The position numbers were made by a program, and so were the translations under genes. Source: Streptomyces scopuliridis RB72 (GTDB taxonomy: Bacteria; Actinomycetota; Actinomycetes; Streptomycetales; Streptomycetaceae). From it: 64,000 nucleotides of DNA. Shown here in pieces: positions 38,748 through 47,536 of the stretch (position 1 is the first letter of the stretch; every line of letters starts with the position of its first letter). A model generated the notes under the pieces. The model was not told where the DNA came from. It saw nothing but the letters and a program-made list of their open reading frames with translations, and made no database searches. The stretch covers positions 6,319 to 70,318 of the forward strand of contig NZ_JOEI01000033.1 in assembly GCF_000718095.1 (NCBI RefSeq). The letters are read 5' to 3'.

Positions 38748-39607
38748 GCCGGCCTCAGCCGCCGCTGCCCCAGGCACTGCCCCAGGTGCTCTGGATCGGC
38801 GGGCCGCCGGGGGCCGGCAAGACGACCGTGGCCCGGCTAATCGCCCGGCGGCGCGGACTGCGCTGGTACAACGCCGACGCCCACACCTGGGAGCACCGCG
38901 ACCGCGCGATCGCCGCCGGACACCCGGCCGCGATCCGGTTCGAGGCGCTGCCGCGCGCGGAGCGCTGGTCGGTGCCCGAGTCGGAGCTGATCGCGATGTC
39001 CCTGCACCATGAGCGCGGGCGGATGATCGTCGACGACCTCCGCGCGCTCCCGGCGGCCCCGCTGACCATCGCCGAGGGCACCCCGATCACCCCGGCGGTC
39101 GTCGCGACGGTCCCCGGCGGCCCGGCCGCGTCCGTCTGGCTCCAGCCGTCGGCGGAGATCCAGCGGGCCCGGCTGCGTGAACGCGGGCTCTCCGCCGGGC
39201 CGCTCACGCTCTACCGGTCACTGGTCGGGGAGATCGAGGCCGAGGTGGCGGAGTACGGCGCCCATCGGCTGGTGATCGACGGGGACAGTGGGGTCGAGGA
39301 GACCGTGGCGGCGGTCGAGAAGATCTTCGCCGGGGCCCTGAGCATGGGCCCGGTGGCGGAGACGGCCGGCGAGCGCGCGCGGCTGCTGCGGTATGCCAAC
39401 CGGGCCGTGGTCGCCCAGTACGAGGCCTTCTTCGCGCGCCCGTGGTCCCCGGGGGACGCGCGGACGGCCGTCCATGCCTTCGCCTGTGAGTGCGGACGGG
39501 AGGACTGCCGGGACGACATCGACCTCGCCATCGCCGACTTCCCGGCCCCGCCCGACGATGCCGCGTCCCCACCGGTCCTGGCCCCGGGACACCACCGCGC
39601 CCGCTAG
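38744..39607 (+). CDS. P-loop kinase-like protein with C-terminal Cys pair
   Basis: 287 residues. Walker [19 protein letters not shown] (about 19-36) is followed by WYNADAHTW and a nucleoside-kinase/adenylylsulfate-kinase-like fold ([26 protein letters not shown]). The last 80 residues add a helix ([15 protein letters not shown]) and [19 protein letters not shown], a likely metal-binding end. The substrate is not predictable. It is translationally coupled to recQ, so a link to nucleotide or DNA metabolism is plausible but not shown. Confidence 0.8.
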   Translation: MSRPQPPLPQALPQVLWIGGPPGAGKTTVARLIARRRGLRWYNADAHTWEHRDRAIAAGHPAAIRFEALPRAERWSVPESELIAMSLHHERGRMIVDDLRALPAAPLTIAEGTPITPAVVATVPGGPAASVWLQPSAEIQRARLRERGLSAGPLTLYRSLVGEIEAEVAEYGAHRLVIDGDSGVEETVAAVEKIFAGALSMGPVAETAGERARLLRYANRAVVAQYEAFFARPWSPGDARTAVHAFACECGREDCRDDIDLAIADFPAPPDDAASPPVLAPGHHRAR

Positions 39608-39645
39608 TGCCCCTCCCGGCAATGTTTGCCCCGTCGCGGCACTAG
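39604..39645. terminator. Nested inverted repeats between convergent genes
   Basis: Outer arms CTAGTGCC (39604-39611) and GGCACTAG (39638-39645) enclose an inner hairpin GGCAA-TGT-TTGCC (39618-39630). It overlaps the last codon of the P-loop gene and faces the phosphatase-like gene. Probable bidirectional terminator. Confidence 0.5.
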
Positions 39646-39679
39646 AGCCCGCTCCGCCGGGTCGCTGAGACTCCGCCGC

Positions 39680-40255
39680 TCAGACGCCGCCGTCCAGTCG
39701 CAGACTCCACCGGCCCGGGGTGCCCGTCAGGGTGATGGTCGACAGCGGCTGGACATCCACGTACCAGTACGTGCGCGGCGGCGCCTTGAGCGCGTACACC
39801 AGCGCCGCCCGTACGACGGCCGGTTCGGCGACCGCCACGATCGCGGCGATGTCCTCGGCGGGCCGGGTGTCCAGCCAGCCCCCTATCCGGGAGATGAAGG
39901 CCAGCAGTGTCTCGCCGCCGTGCGGGGCGGAGCGCGGGTCGGCCACCCAGGCGTCGACCGCCGCCGGTTCGCGGGCCATCACCTCAGCGAGGGTGAAGCC
40001 GCGCCAGCGGCCCATGTCGCAGTCACGCAGGGCGGGTTGCGCGAGCGGCGCGTAGCCGAGGGCGTCGCCGGTGGTACGGCTGCGCAGCGTCGGCGAGCAG
40101 TAGCGGAGGTCGGCGGCGGACAGCGGGACGAGGGCGTGGGCGACGCGCTGCATCTCGTACCAGCCGGCCCGGTCGAGGGGGCGGTCGTCGTCGAAGCGCT
40201 CGTCGTACAGGTCCGAGCTGCGCGCGGCGGCGACCAAAGTGACCCGAACACTCAT
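39680..40255 (-). CDS. Histidine-phosphatase-fold protein lacking catalytic histidines
   Basis: 191 residues from ATG 40255. The fold is recognised from DDRPLDRAGWYEMQRVAHAL, YCSPTLRSRTTGDALG, CDMGRWRGFTL and APHGGETLLAFISRI. The family's catalytic RHG is replaced by LVAAARSS at the N-terminus. The second catalytic His (usually HGG before the R of xxRA) is Glu in VAVAEPAVVRAAL. The phosphate-pocket Arg of SPTLRSR remains. It is therefore probably not a phosphatase but a binding or regulatory protein. Confidence 0.82.
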   Translation of the reverse strand: MSVRVTLVAAARSSDLYDERFDDDRPLDRAGWYEMQRVAHALVPLSAADLRYCSPTLRSRTTGDALGYAPLAQPALRDCDMGRWRGFTLAEVMAREPAAVDAWVADPRSAPHGGETLLAFISRIGGWLDTRPAEDIAAIVAVAEPAVVRAALVYALKAPPRTYWYVDVQPLSTITLTGTPGRWSLRLDGGV

Positions 40256-40382
40256 GGCCGTGATCGTGGGGCCGAAAGCCGGACCGGTCAAGAGGCAGCC
40301 GGTGGCGCGGAGGAAACGATTCCGGATATGTGCCGGGCATGTGCCCCGTCCGTGCGCGACGCTCGGCCATACCGTGCCCCGT

Positions 40383-41819
40383 TCAGCCGAGGGTCTCGTC
40401 CCAGGCCGTACGGAGCCGTCGTACGCCCTCGGTGATCTCCGCGGGCCCCGCCACCGCGGCGAAGCTCAGCCGAAGATGGGCGGCGGGCGGCTCGGCGCTG
40501 AAGTACGGACGGCCCGGCGCGACCGCGACCCCCGCGCGCAGGGCGGCCGAGACGACGGCCTGTTCGTCGGTGCCGTCCGGGAGGCGGAGCCAGAGGTGGT
40601 AGCCGCCGGACGGGATATGGGGAAGGGCCGGCTCGGGCAGTTCGGTGCGCAGCGCGGTGGTCATCGCGTCCCTGCGGGTCTTCAGCGCGGCGGAGACGGA
40701 GCGCAGATGGCGGTTCCAGGCGGCGGAGCCGACCAGTTCCAGGGCGGCTTCCTGGAACGGGCGCGGTACGAAGAAGGTGTCGACGACATGGATGGCGCGC
40801 AGCCGCTCCAGGACCGGGCCCCGAGCGGCCAGTACGCCGACCCGCAGGCTCGGGGAGGTCGCCTTGGTGAGGGAGCAGACATGGACGACGACGCCGTCGG
40901 GGTCGTCGGCGGCGAGCGGTCCTGGCAGCGGGCCCGCGTCCTCGTGCACCAGCCGCCGTACGAAGTCGTCCTCCACGATGAACGCCCCGGCCTCCCGCGC
41001 GATCCGCAGCACTTCGGGTCTGCGGGCCGGGGAGAGCACGGCTCCGGTGGGGTTCTGGAAGAGCGGCTGGCAGACGAAGACCCGGGCGCCGCTGGCCCGG
41101 AAGGCGGCGGCGAGCAGCTCGGGCCGTACGCCGTCGGGGTCCACCGGCACCGGTACGGGGCGCAGCCCGGCGGCGCGGGCGATCGCCAGCATCCCCGGGT
41201 AGGTCGGCGATTCGACCAGCACCGGCGCACCGGGTGGGGCGAGCGCGCGCAGCGCGGTGGTCAGCGCGCTCTGACCGCCGGCCGTGACCAGGACTTCGGC
41301 GGCCGTCCAGGTGTCCCCGATCCCCCGCGCGAACCAGTCGCGCAGTTCGGGCAGGCCGTCGGTGGGCGGTCTGCCCCAGGCGCCGGGCCGTCTGCCCGCC
41401 CGCGCCAGCGCGGCGGCCATCGCCTGCTCCGGCTGGAGCGAGGGGTGCAGATAGCCGCCGTTGAACTCGATGACGCCGGGCGGTGGTGCGGCGAGGGTGA
41501 CCAGTACTCCGATGGCGTCGACCGAGCGCGGTACGAGTTCGGTGGCGGCGTCGGCGCTGAGGGCGACCTCCTGCCAGGAGGTGTCGCCCGGCGGCGGGGC
41601 GGCGGTCCTGGCCGGCGCGCGGAAGGCACCGGCGCCGGGGCGGGTGACGACCAGCCCTTCGGCGGCGAGTCTGGCGAGGGCGCGGGAGACCGTCACCGGC
41701 GAGACGCGATAACGGTCGACCAGCGCCCTGCTGGACGGCAGCTTTCCACCAGGTGAGTAGCGGTTCAACTCCCGCTTCAGCGAATTCGCCAGTTCCACCA
41801 CACTGCTACGCTCATGCAT
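40383..41819 (-). CDS. MocR-type regulator: GntR HTH fused to aminotransferase-like domain
   Basis: 478 residues from ATG 41819. The N-terminal winged helix (about 1-70: ELNRYSPGGKLPSSRALVDR, YRVSPVTVSRALARLAAEG) is joined to a class-I PLP domain (about 95-475) with TAGGQSALTTAL, VESPTYPGMLAIA and the PLP-Lys segment SLTKATSPSLRVG. MocR proteins sense PLP, amines or amino-acid derivatives. The divergent EamA transporter gene is the obvious target. Its start codon overlaps that of the transporter by two bases. Confidence 0.93.
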   Translation of the reverse strand: MHERSSVVELANSLKRELNRYSPGGKLPSSRALVDRYRVSPVTVSRALARLAAEGLVVTRPGAGAFRAPARTAAPPPGDTSWQEVALSADAATELVPRSVDAIGVLVTLAAPPPGVIEFNGGYLHPSLQPEQAMAAALARAGRRPGAWGRPPTDGLPELRDWFARGIGDTWTAAEVLVTAGGQSALTTALRALAPPGAPVLVESPTYPGMLAIARAAGLRPVPVPVDPDGVRPELLAAAFRASGARVFVCQPLFQNPTGAVLSPARRPEVLRIAREAGAFIVEDDFVRRLVHEDAGPLPGPLAADDPDGVVVHVCSLTKATSPSLRVGVLAARGPVLERLRAIHVVDTFFVPRPFQEAALELVGSAAWNRHLRSVSAALKTRRDAMTTALRTELPEPALPHIPSGGYHLWLRLPDGTDEQAVVSAALRAGVAVAPGRPYFSAEPPAAHLRLSFAAVAGPAEITEGVRRLRTAWDETLG

Positions 41820-42771
41820 GACAGCAAAGGATAGCGCTACTCCCCCCACCTCGATAGCGGTCAGCGGCGGCACTGGCACCGGGCGCAGCACCGGGGACAC
41901 GCGCGGCATACACAGCACACGCGGCGGCACACTCCTCGCCGTGCTGGGCGTCGTCGCCTTCTCGCTCACCTTCCCGTCCACCGTGTGGGGCCTGGAGAGT
42001 TTCGGCCCCTGGTCCCTCGTCGCCGTACGCAGCGCGCTCGCCGCGCTCATCGCGGGCGGCTTTCTGCTGGCCCTCCGCGTCCCGGTCCCCGAGCGCCGGC
42101 ACTGGGCCGGGCTCGCGGTCGTCGGCGGCGGGGTCGTGGTGGGCTTCCCGCTGCTGACGACGCTCGCGCTGGAGACCTCCACCACCTCGCACGCCGCCGT
42201 GGTGGTCGGGCTGCTGCCGCTCACCACGGCCGCGTTCGCCGCTGTCCGTACGGGCAGGCGCCCCTCCAGGGCCTTCTGGCTGGCCGCTCTCGCCGGCGCG
42301 GCCGTGGTGATCGCGTTCGCGGTCCAGCAGAGCGGCGGGGCCCTCTCCTCCGGGGATCTCTATCTCTTCGGAGCCCTGCTGGTGTGCGCGGCGGGCTATA
42401 CGGAGGGCGGCCGGCTGGCCGGGGTGATGCCCGGCTGGCAAGTGGTGGGCTGGGCGCTGATCGGCTGTCTGCCGCTCGCGGTGGCGGGCGCGGCGGTGGC
42501 GCTGTCCTTCGAACCGGCCCGGCTGACGGTTCATGGCGTGATCGGACTCGCCTGGGTCGCCGCGGGCTCGACGTTCTTCGGCCTCTACGTCTGGTACCGG
42601 GGCATGGCGTCGATCGGCATCGCCCGGGCGAGCCAGCTCCAGCTCGCGCAGCCGGTCCTCACCCTGGTCTGGTCCGTACTGCTGCTCGGCGAGCACCTCA
42701 CCCCCGCCGCGCCGGTCGCGGCCGTCGCGGTGCTCGTCTGTATCGCGGTCACCCAGCGGGCGGGCACCTGA
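41818..42771 (+). CDS. EamA/DMT-family exporter
   Basis: 317 residues with about ten membrane helices from residue 40 onward, in two EamA repeats (one starting LLAVLGVVAFSLTFPSTVW, the other at about 180). The first 40 residues are polar and lie over the MocR promoter. ATG 41818 is the only ATG in frame before the first helix. The family exports amino acids or metabolites; the MocR neighbour suggests an amino-acid-like substrate. The transcript is probably leaderless or nearly so. Confidence 0.9.
   Translation: MTAKDSATPPTSIAVSGGTGTGRSTGDTRGIHSTRGGTLLAVLGVVAFSLTFPSTVWGLESFGPWSLVAVRSALAALIAGGFLLALRVPVPERRHWAGLAVVGGGVVVGFPLLTTLALETSTTSHAAVVVGLLPLTTAAFAAVRTGRRPSRAFWLAALAGAAVVIAFAVQQSGGALSSGDLYLFGALLVCAAGYTEGGRLAGVMPGWQVVGWALIGCLPLAVAGAAVALSFEPARLTVHGVIGLAWVAAGSTFFGLYVWYRGMASIGIARASQLQLAQPVLTLVWSVLLLGEHLTPAAPVAAVAVLVCIAVTQRAGT
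41831..41859. promoter_or_regulatory. Direct repeats, possible MocR binding site
   Basis: ATAGCG occurs at 41831-41836 and 41854-41859, starts 23 bp apart, the first inside the palindrome TAGCGCTA. The pair lies upstream of the MocR gene's start and within the first codons of the exporter. MocR proteins often bind two same-orientation sites about two turns apart. Confidence 0.35.
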
Positions 42772-42820
42772 CCGGCCCCGGAGGAGCGGGCACCTGACCG
42801 GCCCCCGGGGAGCCGGTCAG
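42761..42820. terminator. Duplicated segment with terminator hairpin between convergent genes
   Basis: CTGACCGGC (42794-42802) and GCCGGTCAG (42812-42820) form a perfect 9-bp stem around CCCCGGGGA. The 20 bp CGGGCACCTGACCGGCCCCG that include the exporter stop (42761-42780) recur almost exactly at 42787-42806, a 26-bp tandem duplication that supplied the left arm of the hairpin. Confidence 0.7.
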
Positions 42821-42840
42821 GAAGTCCGGCACCGCTGGGC

Positions 42841-44079
42841 TCACTTCTCCGCGCGCTTCCCGTAGTGGTCGGCCACCACCCTCGACATCGCCCCGATCGG
42901 ATCCGCGCCGACCTCCTTCGCCGAGAAGAAGCAGTGCCCCCGCACCCCCGCGTACTCCTTGGCGAGGGTCAGATGGCGGGACAGCTCGGACGGGTCCTGC
43001 CAGGCGGCCGGCTGGGCCGGATCGCCCACTTTGTAGAGGGCCTCGCCGATGTACAGATCGACGCCCGTCCCCCGTACGACGCCGTCCCACCAGCTCAGCA
43101 GCTTCGCGTAGTCGGCGGCGGCGAAGCCGATGTTCCAGTACAGCTGCGGGACGATGTAGTCGATCCAGCCCTTCTTGATCCACCCTCGGGTGTCGGCGTG
43201 CAGATCGTCGTATGTCTGCACCCCGGCGCGGGTGTCGGAGCCGAGCGGGTCGGTGGCGGCGTTGCGCCACACCCCGAACGGGCTGATCCCGAACCGCACA
43301 TGCTTCTTGATCCTCTTGATCCGCTCGGCCGTCTCCCGCACCAGCCGGTCGGTGTTGTCCCGCCGCCAGGCCGCCTTGTCCGGGAAGCCCGCTCCGTAGC
43401 GCGCGTACGCCGCGTCGTCCTCGAAGACCTGTCCGGCGACCGGATACGGATAGAAGTAGTCGTCCCAGTGCACGGCGTCGATGTCGTAGCGCTTGACCGC
43501 GTCCAGCATCGCGTCCTGGACGAACGTCCTGACCTCGGGCAGACCGGGGTTGTAGTAGAGCTTCCCGCCGTACGGCAGCACCCAGTCCGGGTGGACCCGG
43601 GCCGGATGTGTCGCGATGAGCCGCGAGGGGTCGGTGTGGTTGGCGACCCGGTACGGGTTGAACCAGGCGTGCAGCTCCAGTCCGCGCGCGTGTGCCTCCC
43701 GTACCGCCGTACCCAGCGGGTCCCAGCCGGGGTCCTTGCCCTGGGTGCCGGTGAGGTACTGCGCCCAGGGCTCGTACGGCGAGGGCCACAGCGCGTCCGC
43801 CGTGGGCCGTACCTGAAAGACCACGGCGTTCAGCCCGCGGGCGACCGCCGTGTCCAGGTGCTGGAGCAGCTCGGCCTTCTGCCGGTCGGCGGTGAGCCCC
43901 GGCGCGGAGGGCCAGTCGCGGTTGACGACGGTCGCGATCCACATCCCGCGCAGCTCCCGGCGCGGGGCGTGCCGCCGTGGTACGGACGCGGCGACGGCCG
44001 CCACGTCCCCGGCCGTGACCAGCGAGGTCACCACCCCTGTCGCCGCCGCCACGAACCCTCTTCTGCCGATCTGCCCCAT
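42841..44079 (-). CDS. Tat-exported GHL10-family glycoside hydrolase
   Basis: 412 residues. The start MGQIGRRGFVAAATGVVTSLV is a twin-arginine signal. The mature part begins RRELRGMWIATVVNRDWPS and shows (beta/alpha)8 motifs: FQVRPTADALW, HAWFNPYRVANH, DAVHWDDYFYPYP and FGISPFGVWRN. This fits the GHL10 (former DUF187) family, thought to cleave cell-wall or other polysaccharides. The D-D of HWDDY is a good catalytic candidate. It is in its own transcript. Confidence 0.9.
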   Translation of the reverse strand: MGQIGRRGFVAAATGVVTSLVTAGDVAAVAASVPRRHAPRRELRGMWIATVVNRDWPSAPGLTADRQKAELLQHLDTAVARGLNAVVFQVRPTADALWPSPYEPWAQYLTGTQGKDPGWDPLGTAVREAHARGLELHAWFNPYRVANHTDPSRLIATHPARVHPDWVLPYGGKLYYNPGLPEVRTFVQDAMLDAVKRYDIDAVHWDDYFYPYPVAGQVFEDDAAYARYGAGFPDKAAWRRDNTDRLVRETAERIKRIKKHVRFGISPFGVWRNAATDPLGSDTRAGVQTYDDLHADTRGWIKKGWIDYIVPQLYWNIGFAAADYAKLLSWWDGVVRGTGVDLYIGEALYKVGDPAQPAAWQDPSELSRHLTLAKEYAGVRGHCFFSAKEVGADPIGAMSRVVADHYGKRAEK

Positions 44080-44259
44080 GCTCCGTCCCCTGTGTCGGTC
44101 CGCGCGGCCGGGTCACCGGAACCCGGGCCGCCGTACGGCCTCAGCATGCCCGCCCCGGCACCCCGTCCACACACCCCGGCGGAGTAACGTCCTGTCCCGG
44201 GGCGGGCGCCGGAATCACACGGGGGACCTGCCGGGACACGGACCAGCGAAAGGCACGAT

Positions 44260-45132
44260 GTGACCGACACCCTGACCGATATCGCCCGCGTCGGAGTGGT
44301 GGGCTGCGGCCAGATGGGCGCAGGCATCGCGGAGGTCGCCGCGCGCAGCGGCCTGGAGGTCAAGGTCGCCGAGACCACCGGCGAGGCCCTGGAGATCGGC
44401 CGTACCCGGCTGCAGAACTCCCTCTCGAAGGCCGCCGAACGCGGCAAGATCACCGAGACGGAGCGGGACGAGGCGCTCGGCAGGCTCAGCTTCACCACGG
44501 ATCTCGGGGAGTTCGCCGACCGCGATCTCGTCATCGAGGCGGTCGTGGAGAACGAGCAGATCAAGACGGAGATCTTCCAGGTGCTCGATCAGGTCGTGAC
44601 GCGTCCCGACGCGATCCTGGCCTCCAACACCTCCTCCATTCCGCTGGTCAAGCTGGCCGTCGCGACCTCGCGTCCCGACCAGGTCATCGGCATCCACTTC
44701 TTCAACCCGGCCCCGGTGCAGAAGCTGGTCGAGCTGATCCCCGCGCTCACGACCTCGGACGAGACGGTCAAGCGCGCCGAGGCCGTGGTCCAGGGGGTGC
44801 TCGGCAAGCACGCGATCCGGGCCCAGGACCGCTCGGGATTCGTGGTGAACGCGCTGCTGATTCCGTATCTGCTCGCCGCGATCCGGATGTTCGAGTCGGG
44901 GATCGCGAGCCGCGAGGACATCGACAACGGGATGGAGCTGGGCTGTGCCCATCCGATGGGCCCGCTCAAGCTCTCGGATCTGATCGGCCTGGACACCGTG
45001 GCGTCGGTCGCCGATTCGATGTACGCGGAGTACAAGGAGCCGCTGTACGCGGCGTCCCCACTGCTCCAGCGGATGGTGGACGCGGGCAGGCTGGGCCGCA
45101 AGACGGGCGCGGGCTTCTACTCCTACGGGTGA
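44260..45132 (+). CDS. 3-hydroxybutyryl-CoA dehydrogenase
   Basis: 290 residues from GTG 44260 after AAAGG. The nucleotide site is VGVVGCGQMGAGIAEVAA (about 11-28) and the family signature GIHFFNPAPVQKLVELI is at about 146-162. It interconverts acetoacetyl-CoA and 3-hydroxybutyryl-CoA with NAD(P). In Streptomyces such enzymes feed C4/C5-CoA pools through the ethylmalonyl-CoA route; which cofactor is used is not certain. The frame ends GAGFYSYG as in close relatives. Confidence 0.93.
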   Translation: MTDTLTDIARVGVVGCGQMGAGIAEVAARSGLEVKVAETTGEALEIGRTRLQNSLSKAAERGKITETERDEALGRLSFTTDLGEFADRDLVIEAVVENEQIKTEIFQVLDQVVTRPDAILASNTSSIPLVKLAVATSRPDQVIGIHFFNPAPVQKLVELIPALTTSDETVKRAEAVVQGVLGKHAIRAQDRSGFVVNALLIPYLLAAIRMFESGIASREDIDNGMELGCAHPMGPLKLSDLIGLDTVASVADSMYAEYKEPLYAASPLLQRMVDAGRLGRKTGAGFYSYG

Positions 45133-45306
45133 CGATTACGGAGAGTCGCAAAATTCGCACGGCGTGTGCGAAGGGTGCTCGCATATGCCATTCACACACC
45201 CTGCTGCCCCGCGCACAAGGGGAGTTGACTCGGTTCCGCTTGGTCCCGGCACCGCCGGGGCCGGGCGTCGAACCGTTGGACGACATTCCCGAACAGGAGC
45301 GGATTC

Positions 45307-45564
45307 GTGACCACCCCCTCTGACCATTCTCTGGTCGGCGAAGAGTGTGCCGAGTTACGGCGCAGCCTCGACGTCGGTCTCGCCAGGACCGACGGCAGGC
45401 TGGCGTTACTGGCCCAGCGCAACGACCAGACCGACAAGGATGTGACCGATCTGGCCGCGCGCGTCGCGGCCCTGGAGCACGCCAGGTGGCCGCTGCCCGC
45501 CGTGGCGGCGCTCTGCTCGCTCGGAGCGCTGGCGGTGGCGGTCTGGCAGTCCCTGGGCCGCTAG
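45307..45564 (+). CDS. Small coiled-coil, single-span membrane protein
   Basis: 85 residues from GTG 45307 with CAGGAG eight bases upstream. A helical, heptad-like segment (about 10-58: ECAELRRSLDVGLARTDGRL and DVTDLAARVAALEHAR) is followed by one membrane helix (about 61-80, LPAVAALCSLGALAVAVW). No named family is recognised. The shape suggests an oligomeric membrane-associated adaptor. It follows the dehydrogenase by 174 bp and converges with the NUDIX gene. Confidence 0.75.
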   Translation: MTTPSDHSLVGEECAELRRSLDVGLARTDGRLALLAQRNDQTDKDVTDLAARVAALEHARWPLPAVAALCSLGALAVAVWQSLGR

Positions 45565-45579
45565 TGCCGGCGGCCAGGA

Positions 45580-46110
45580 CTAGCCCAGCCTTAAGTGATG
45601 GAGCATCAGCAGCCCGGCCGTCATATTGGCGGCCGGGATCTCACCCCGGGCGATCATGTCCGGCACCAGCTTGAGCGGGACCCACTCCCGGCGCGAGGAC
45701 TCGAAGTCGTCCTCGGGATGGCCGATGTACGTGGCGTCCTCCGCCCAGTAGAGATGGTGCCTGGCGTCGGTCAGGCCGTTGGACGGCTCGACCGTGAGCA
45801 GATGCCGGAGCGGTCCCGGGCGCCACCCGGTCTCCTCCTCCATCTCCCTGGCGGCCGCGGTCTCGATGTCCTCGCCGTCCTCGACCACCCCCGCGGCCAG
45901 CTCCCAGCCCCAGCTGTCGGTGATGAAGCGGTGCCGCCACAGCATCAGCACCTCGTTGGCGGAGTTGACCGCCGTCGCCACGGCGACGGGGCGGAGCCGG
46001 ATGAGGAAGTGGTCCAGATGCCGGCCGTCAGGGAGTTTGACGTCCGCGAGATTGACCCGGAACCAGCGGTTCTCGTACACGGTCTGTTCGCTAAGTTTCG
46101 TCCACTGCAC
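45580..46110 (-). CDS. NUDIX hydrolase (ADP-ribose pyrophosphatase-like)
   Basis: 176 residues from GTG 46110 with GGAAGGTGG upstream. The NUDIX box GVVEDGEDIETAAAREMEEE, ending TGW, at about 72-94 is complete, with the metal-binding REMEEE. The N-terminal strand part (WTKLSEQTVYENRWFRVNLA) and the ELAAG lead-in resemble ADP-ribose/NDP-sugar hydrolases. Substrate not certain. It is downstream of the NsdA-like gene on the same strand, 85 bp away. Confidence 0.9.
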   Translation of the reverse strand: MQWTKLSEQTVYENRWFRVNLADVKLPDGRHLDHFLIRLRPVAVATAVNSANEVLMLWRHRFITDSWGWELAAGVVEDGEDIETAAAREMEEETGWRPGPLRHLLTVEPSNGLTDARHHLYWAEDATYIGHPEDDFESSRREWVPLKLVPDMIARGEIPAANMTAGLLMLHHLRLG

Positions 46111-46195
46111 GTTTCTGCCACCTTCCGACAAGTTGATGGCAATATCGCAGCAGCAGTCTTGGCGGACGGGAACGTGCGGGGGCTCATAAAGGGGC

Positions 46196-47536
46196 TCACA
46201 GAGGAACGCGCAGCGCGCCTTCGATGAGTTCCGCCGTCTCCTCGGCGTCCGTGGATCCGCTGGCCACCAGCTGTTCCTGTACGGCGCGCAACCGGTCTCG
46301 CAGGCGCTGGGACTCCATCCCCCTTGCGCGCTCGGCCATTTCGGCCGCTGTTCTGGCGGCGCGGTCGGCCTCGCCCTGCCGCAACTCGATATGGCTGAGC
46401 ATCGCGAGCCGGTGGACCCGGCCGCGATCGTGCGCCGGGGTGTCCACGGCCGCCGCCGCGTGCGCCCGTGCCGCGGCCAGATCACCGAGGCTGAGCAGCG
46501 CCTCCGCCACCTGTACATTCACCAGACCCGGCTGAACGTAGCCCGTCTCGTCCGGCTCGTGGCCGGGGCGGATGCGCTCCGCCTCCGTCTCCGCGCGCCG
46601 GATACAGCCGAGCGCCCCGCTGCCGTCGCCGAGATGCGCATACGACTTGGCCTGCATCGCGTACAGATCCGCGGCGAGCGCCGGGGTGATCTGGCGCCCG
46701 GCCGTCCGCAGCGCCGCCTCGGCGAAGGCGACGGCCTGGCGGTACTCCCCCATGTGCAGCGACTGGTTGACCAGCAGCGCGATCACATACGCGCCGAGAC
46801 CCCGGTCCCCGCTCGCCTTGGCCAGCCGCAGCGCCTGGTGGAAGTAGCGCTGGGCGAGCCCATGGGCGTCGGAGTCGTACGCGCAGATACCGGCCACCGC
46901 GACCAGACCGCCGGTGGCGCGGTGCAGTTGGCGGCCCAGCGCGTCGCTGTACCCGCCGCGCAGCAGCGGGGCGGTCTCGGCGTTGAGGAAGCGGACGATC
47001 CTGGCGCGGGTGGCGACTCCGCCCGCCCGGCGGTACATCAGCTCGTAGTGCGCCCTGGCCGACCGCAGCAACTTGATGTCCGCCGGGCCGACCTTGTTGC
47101 GGCCGCTGCGGGAGACATCGGCGTCCTCGGGAGGGTTCTCCCACTCCCAGACGGGCATGACGGCGGGCGTGCCGGTGACGGTGGGGGCGCCCACTATGTG
47201 CGGACGTTGCTGTTCGTCGCAGCGCCACAGCGCGGTGGCCCGTTCCACGAAACCGGAGAGCGGGGTGCCATGCGGTACGAGCGACTCTCCCGTCACCCCG
47301 AGCCCGATGTCGTCCAGCGTGAGCGAGCGGTGCAGCCGCTCGCTCAGCACCGCGCAGATCAGGTCGGGCACTTGGCCGCGTGGCCGCTGTCCCTTCAGCC
47401 ACCGTGAGACGGCGGTGTGTTCGTAGCGCAGGGCGAGGCCTCTGGCCCGGCCCGCCTGGTTGACCCGCGCGGCGAGACCGGCATGGGAGATACCCGCCTC
47501 GTCGAGCAGGGAATCGAGCAGAGAATTGGGGTGCAT
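46196..47536 (-). CDS. NsdA-like HTH/TPR regulator
   Basis: 446 residues from ATG 47536 with GGAGGGG upstream. An N-terminal HTH-like segment (about 1-70: LLDEAGISHAGLAARVNQA, HTAVSRWLKGQRPRG) is followed by a long TPR-like helical region (about 180-430). From memory it closely resembles NsdA of Streptomyces, a negative regulator of sporulation and antibiotic production, including the ends MHPNSLLDSLLDEAG and LIEGALRVPL. It may be NsdA itself or a paralogue. Confidence 0.85.
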   Translation of the reverse strand: MHPNSLLDSLLDEAGISHAGLAARVNQAGRARGLALRYEHTAVSRWLKGQRPRGQVPDLICAVLSERLHRSLTLDDIGLGVTGESLVPHGTPLSGFVERATALWRCDEQQRPHIVGAPTVTGTPAVMPVWEWENPPEDADVSRSGRNKVGPADIKLLRSARAHYELMYRRAGGVATRARIVRFLNAETAPLLRGGYSDALGRQLHRATGGLVAVAGICAYDSDAHGLAQRYFHQALRLAKASGDRGLGAYVIALLVNQSLHMGEYRQAVAFAEAALRTAGRQITPALAADLYAMQAKSYAHLGDGSGALGCIRRAETEAERIRPGHEPDETGYVQPGLVNVQVAEALLSLGDLAAARAHAAAAVDTPAHDRGRVHRLAMLSHIELRQGEADRAARTAAEMAERARGMESQRLRDRLRAVQEQLVASGSTDAEETAELIEGALRVPL

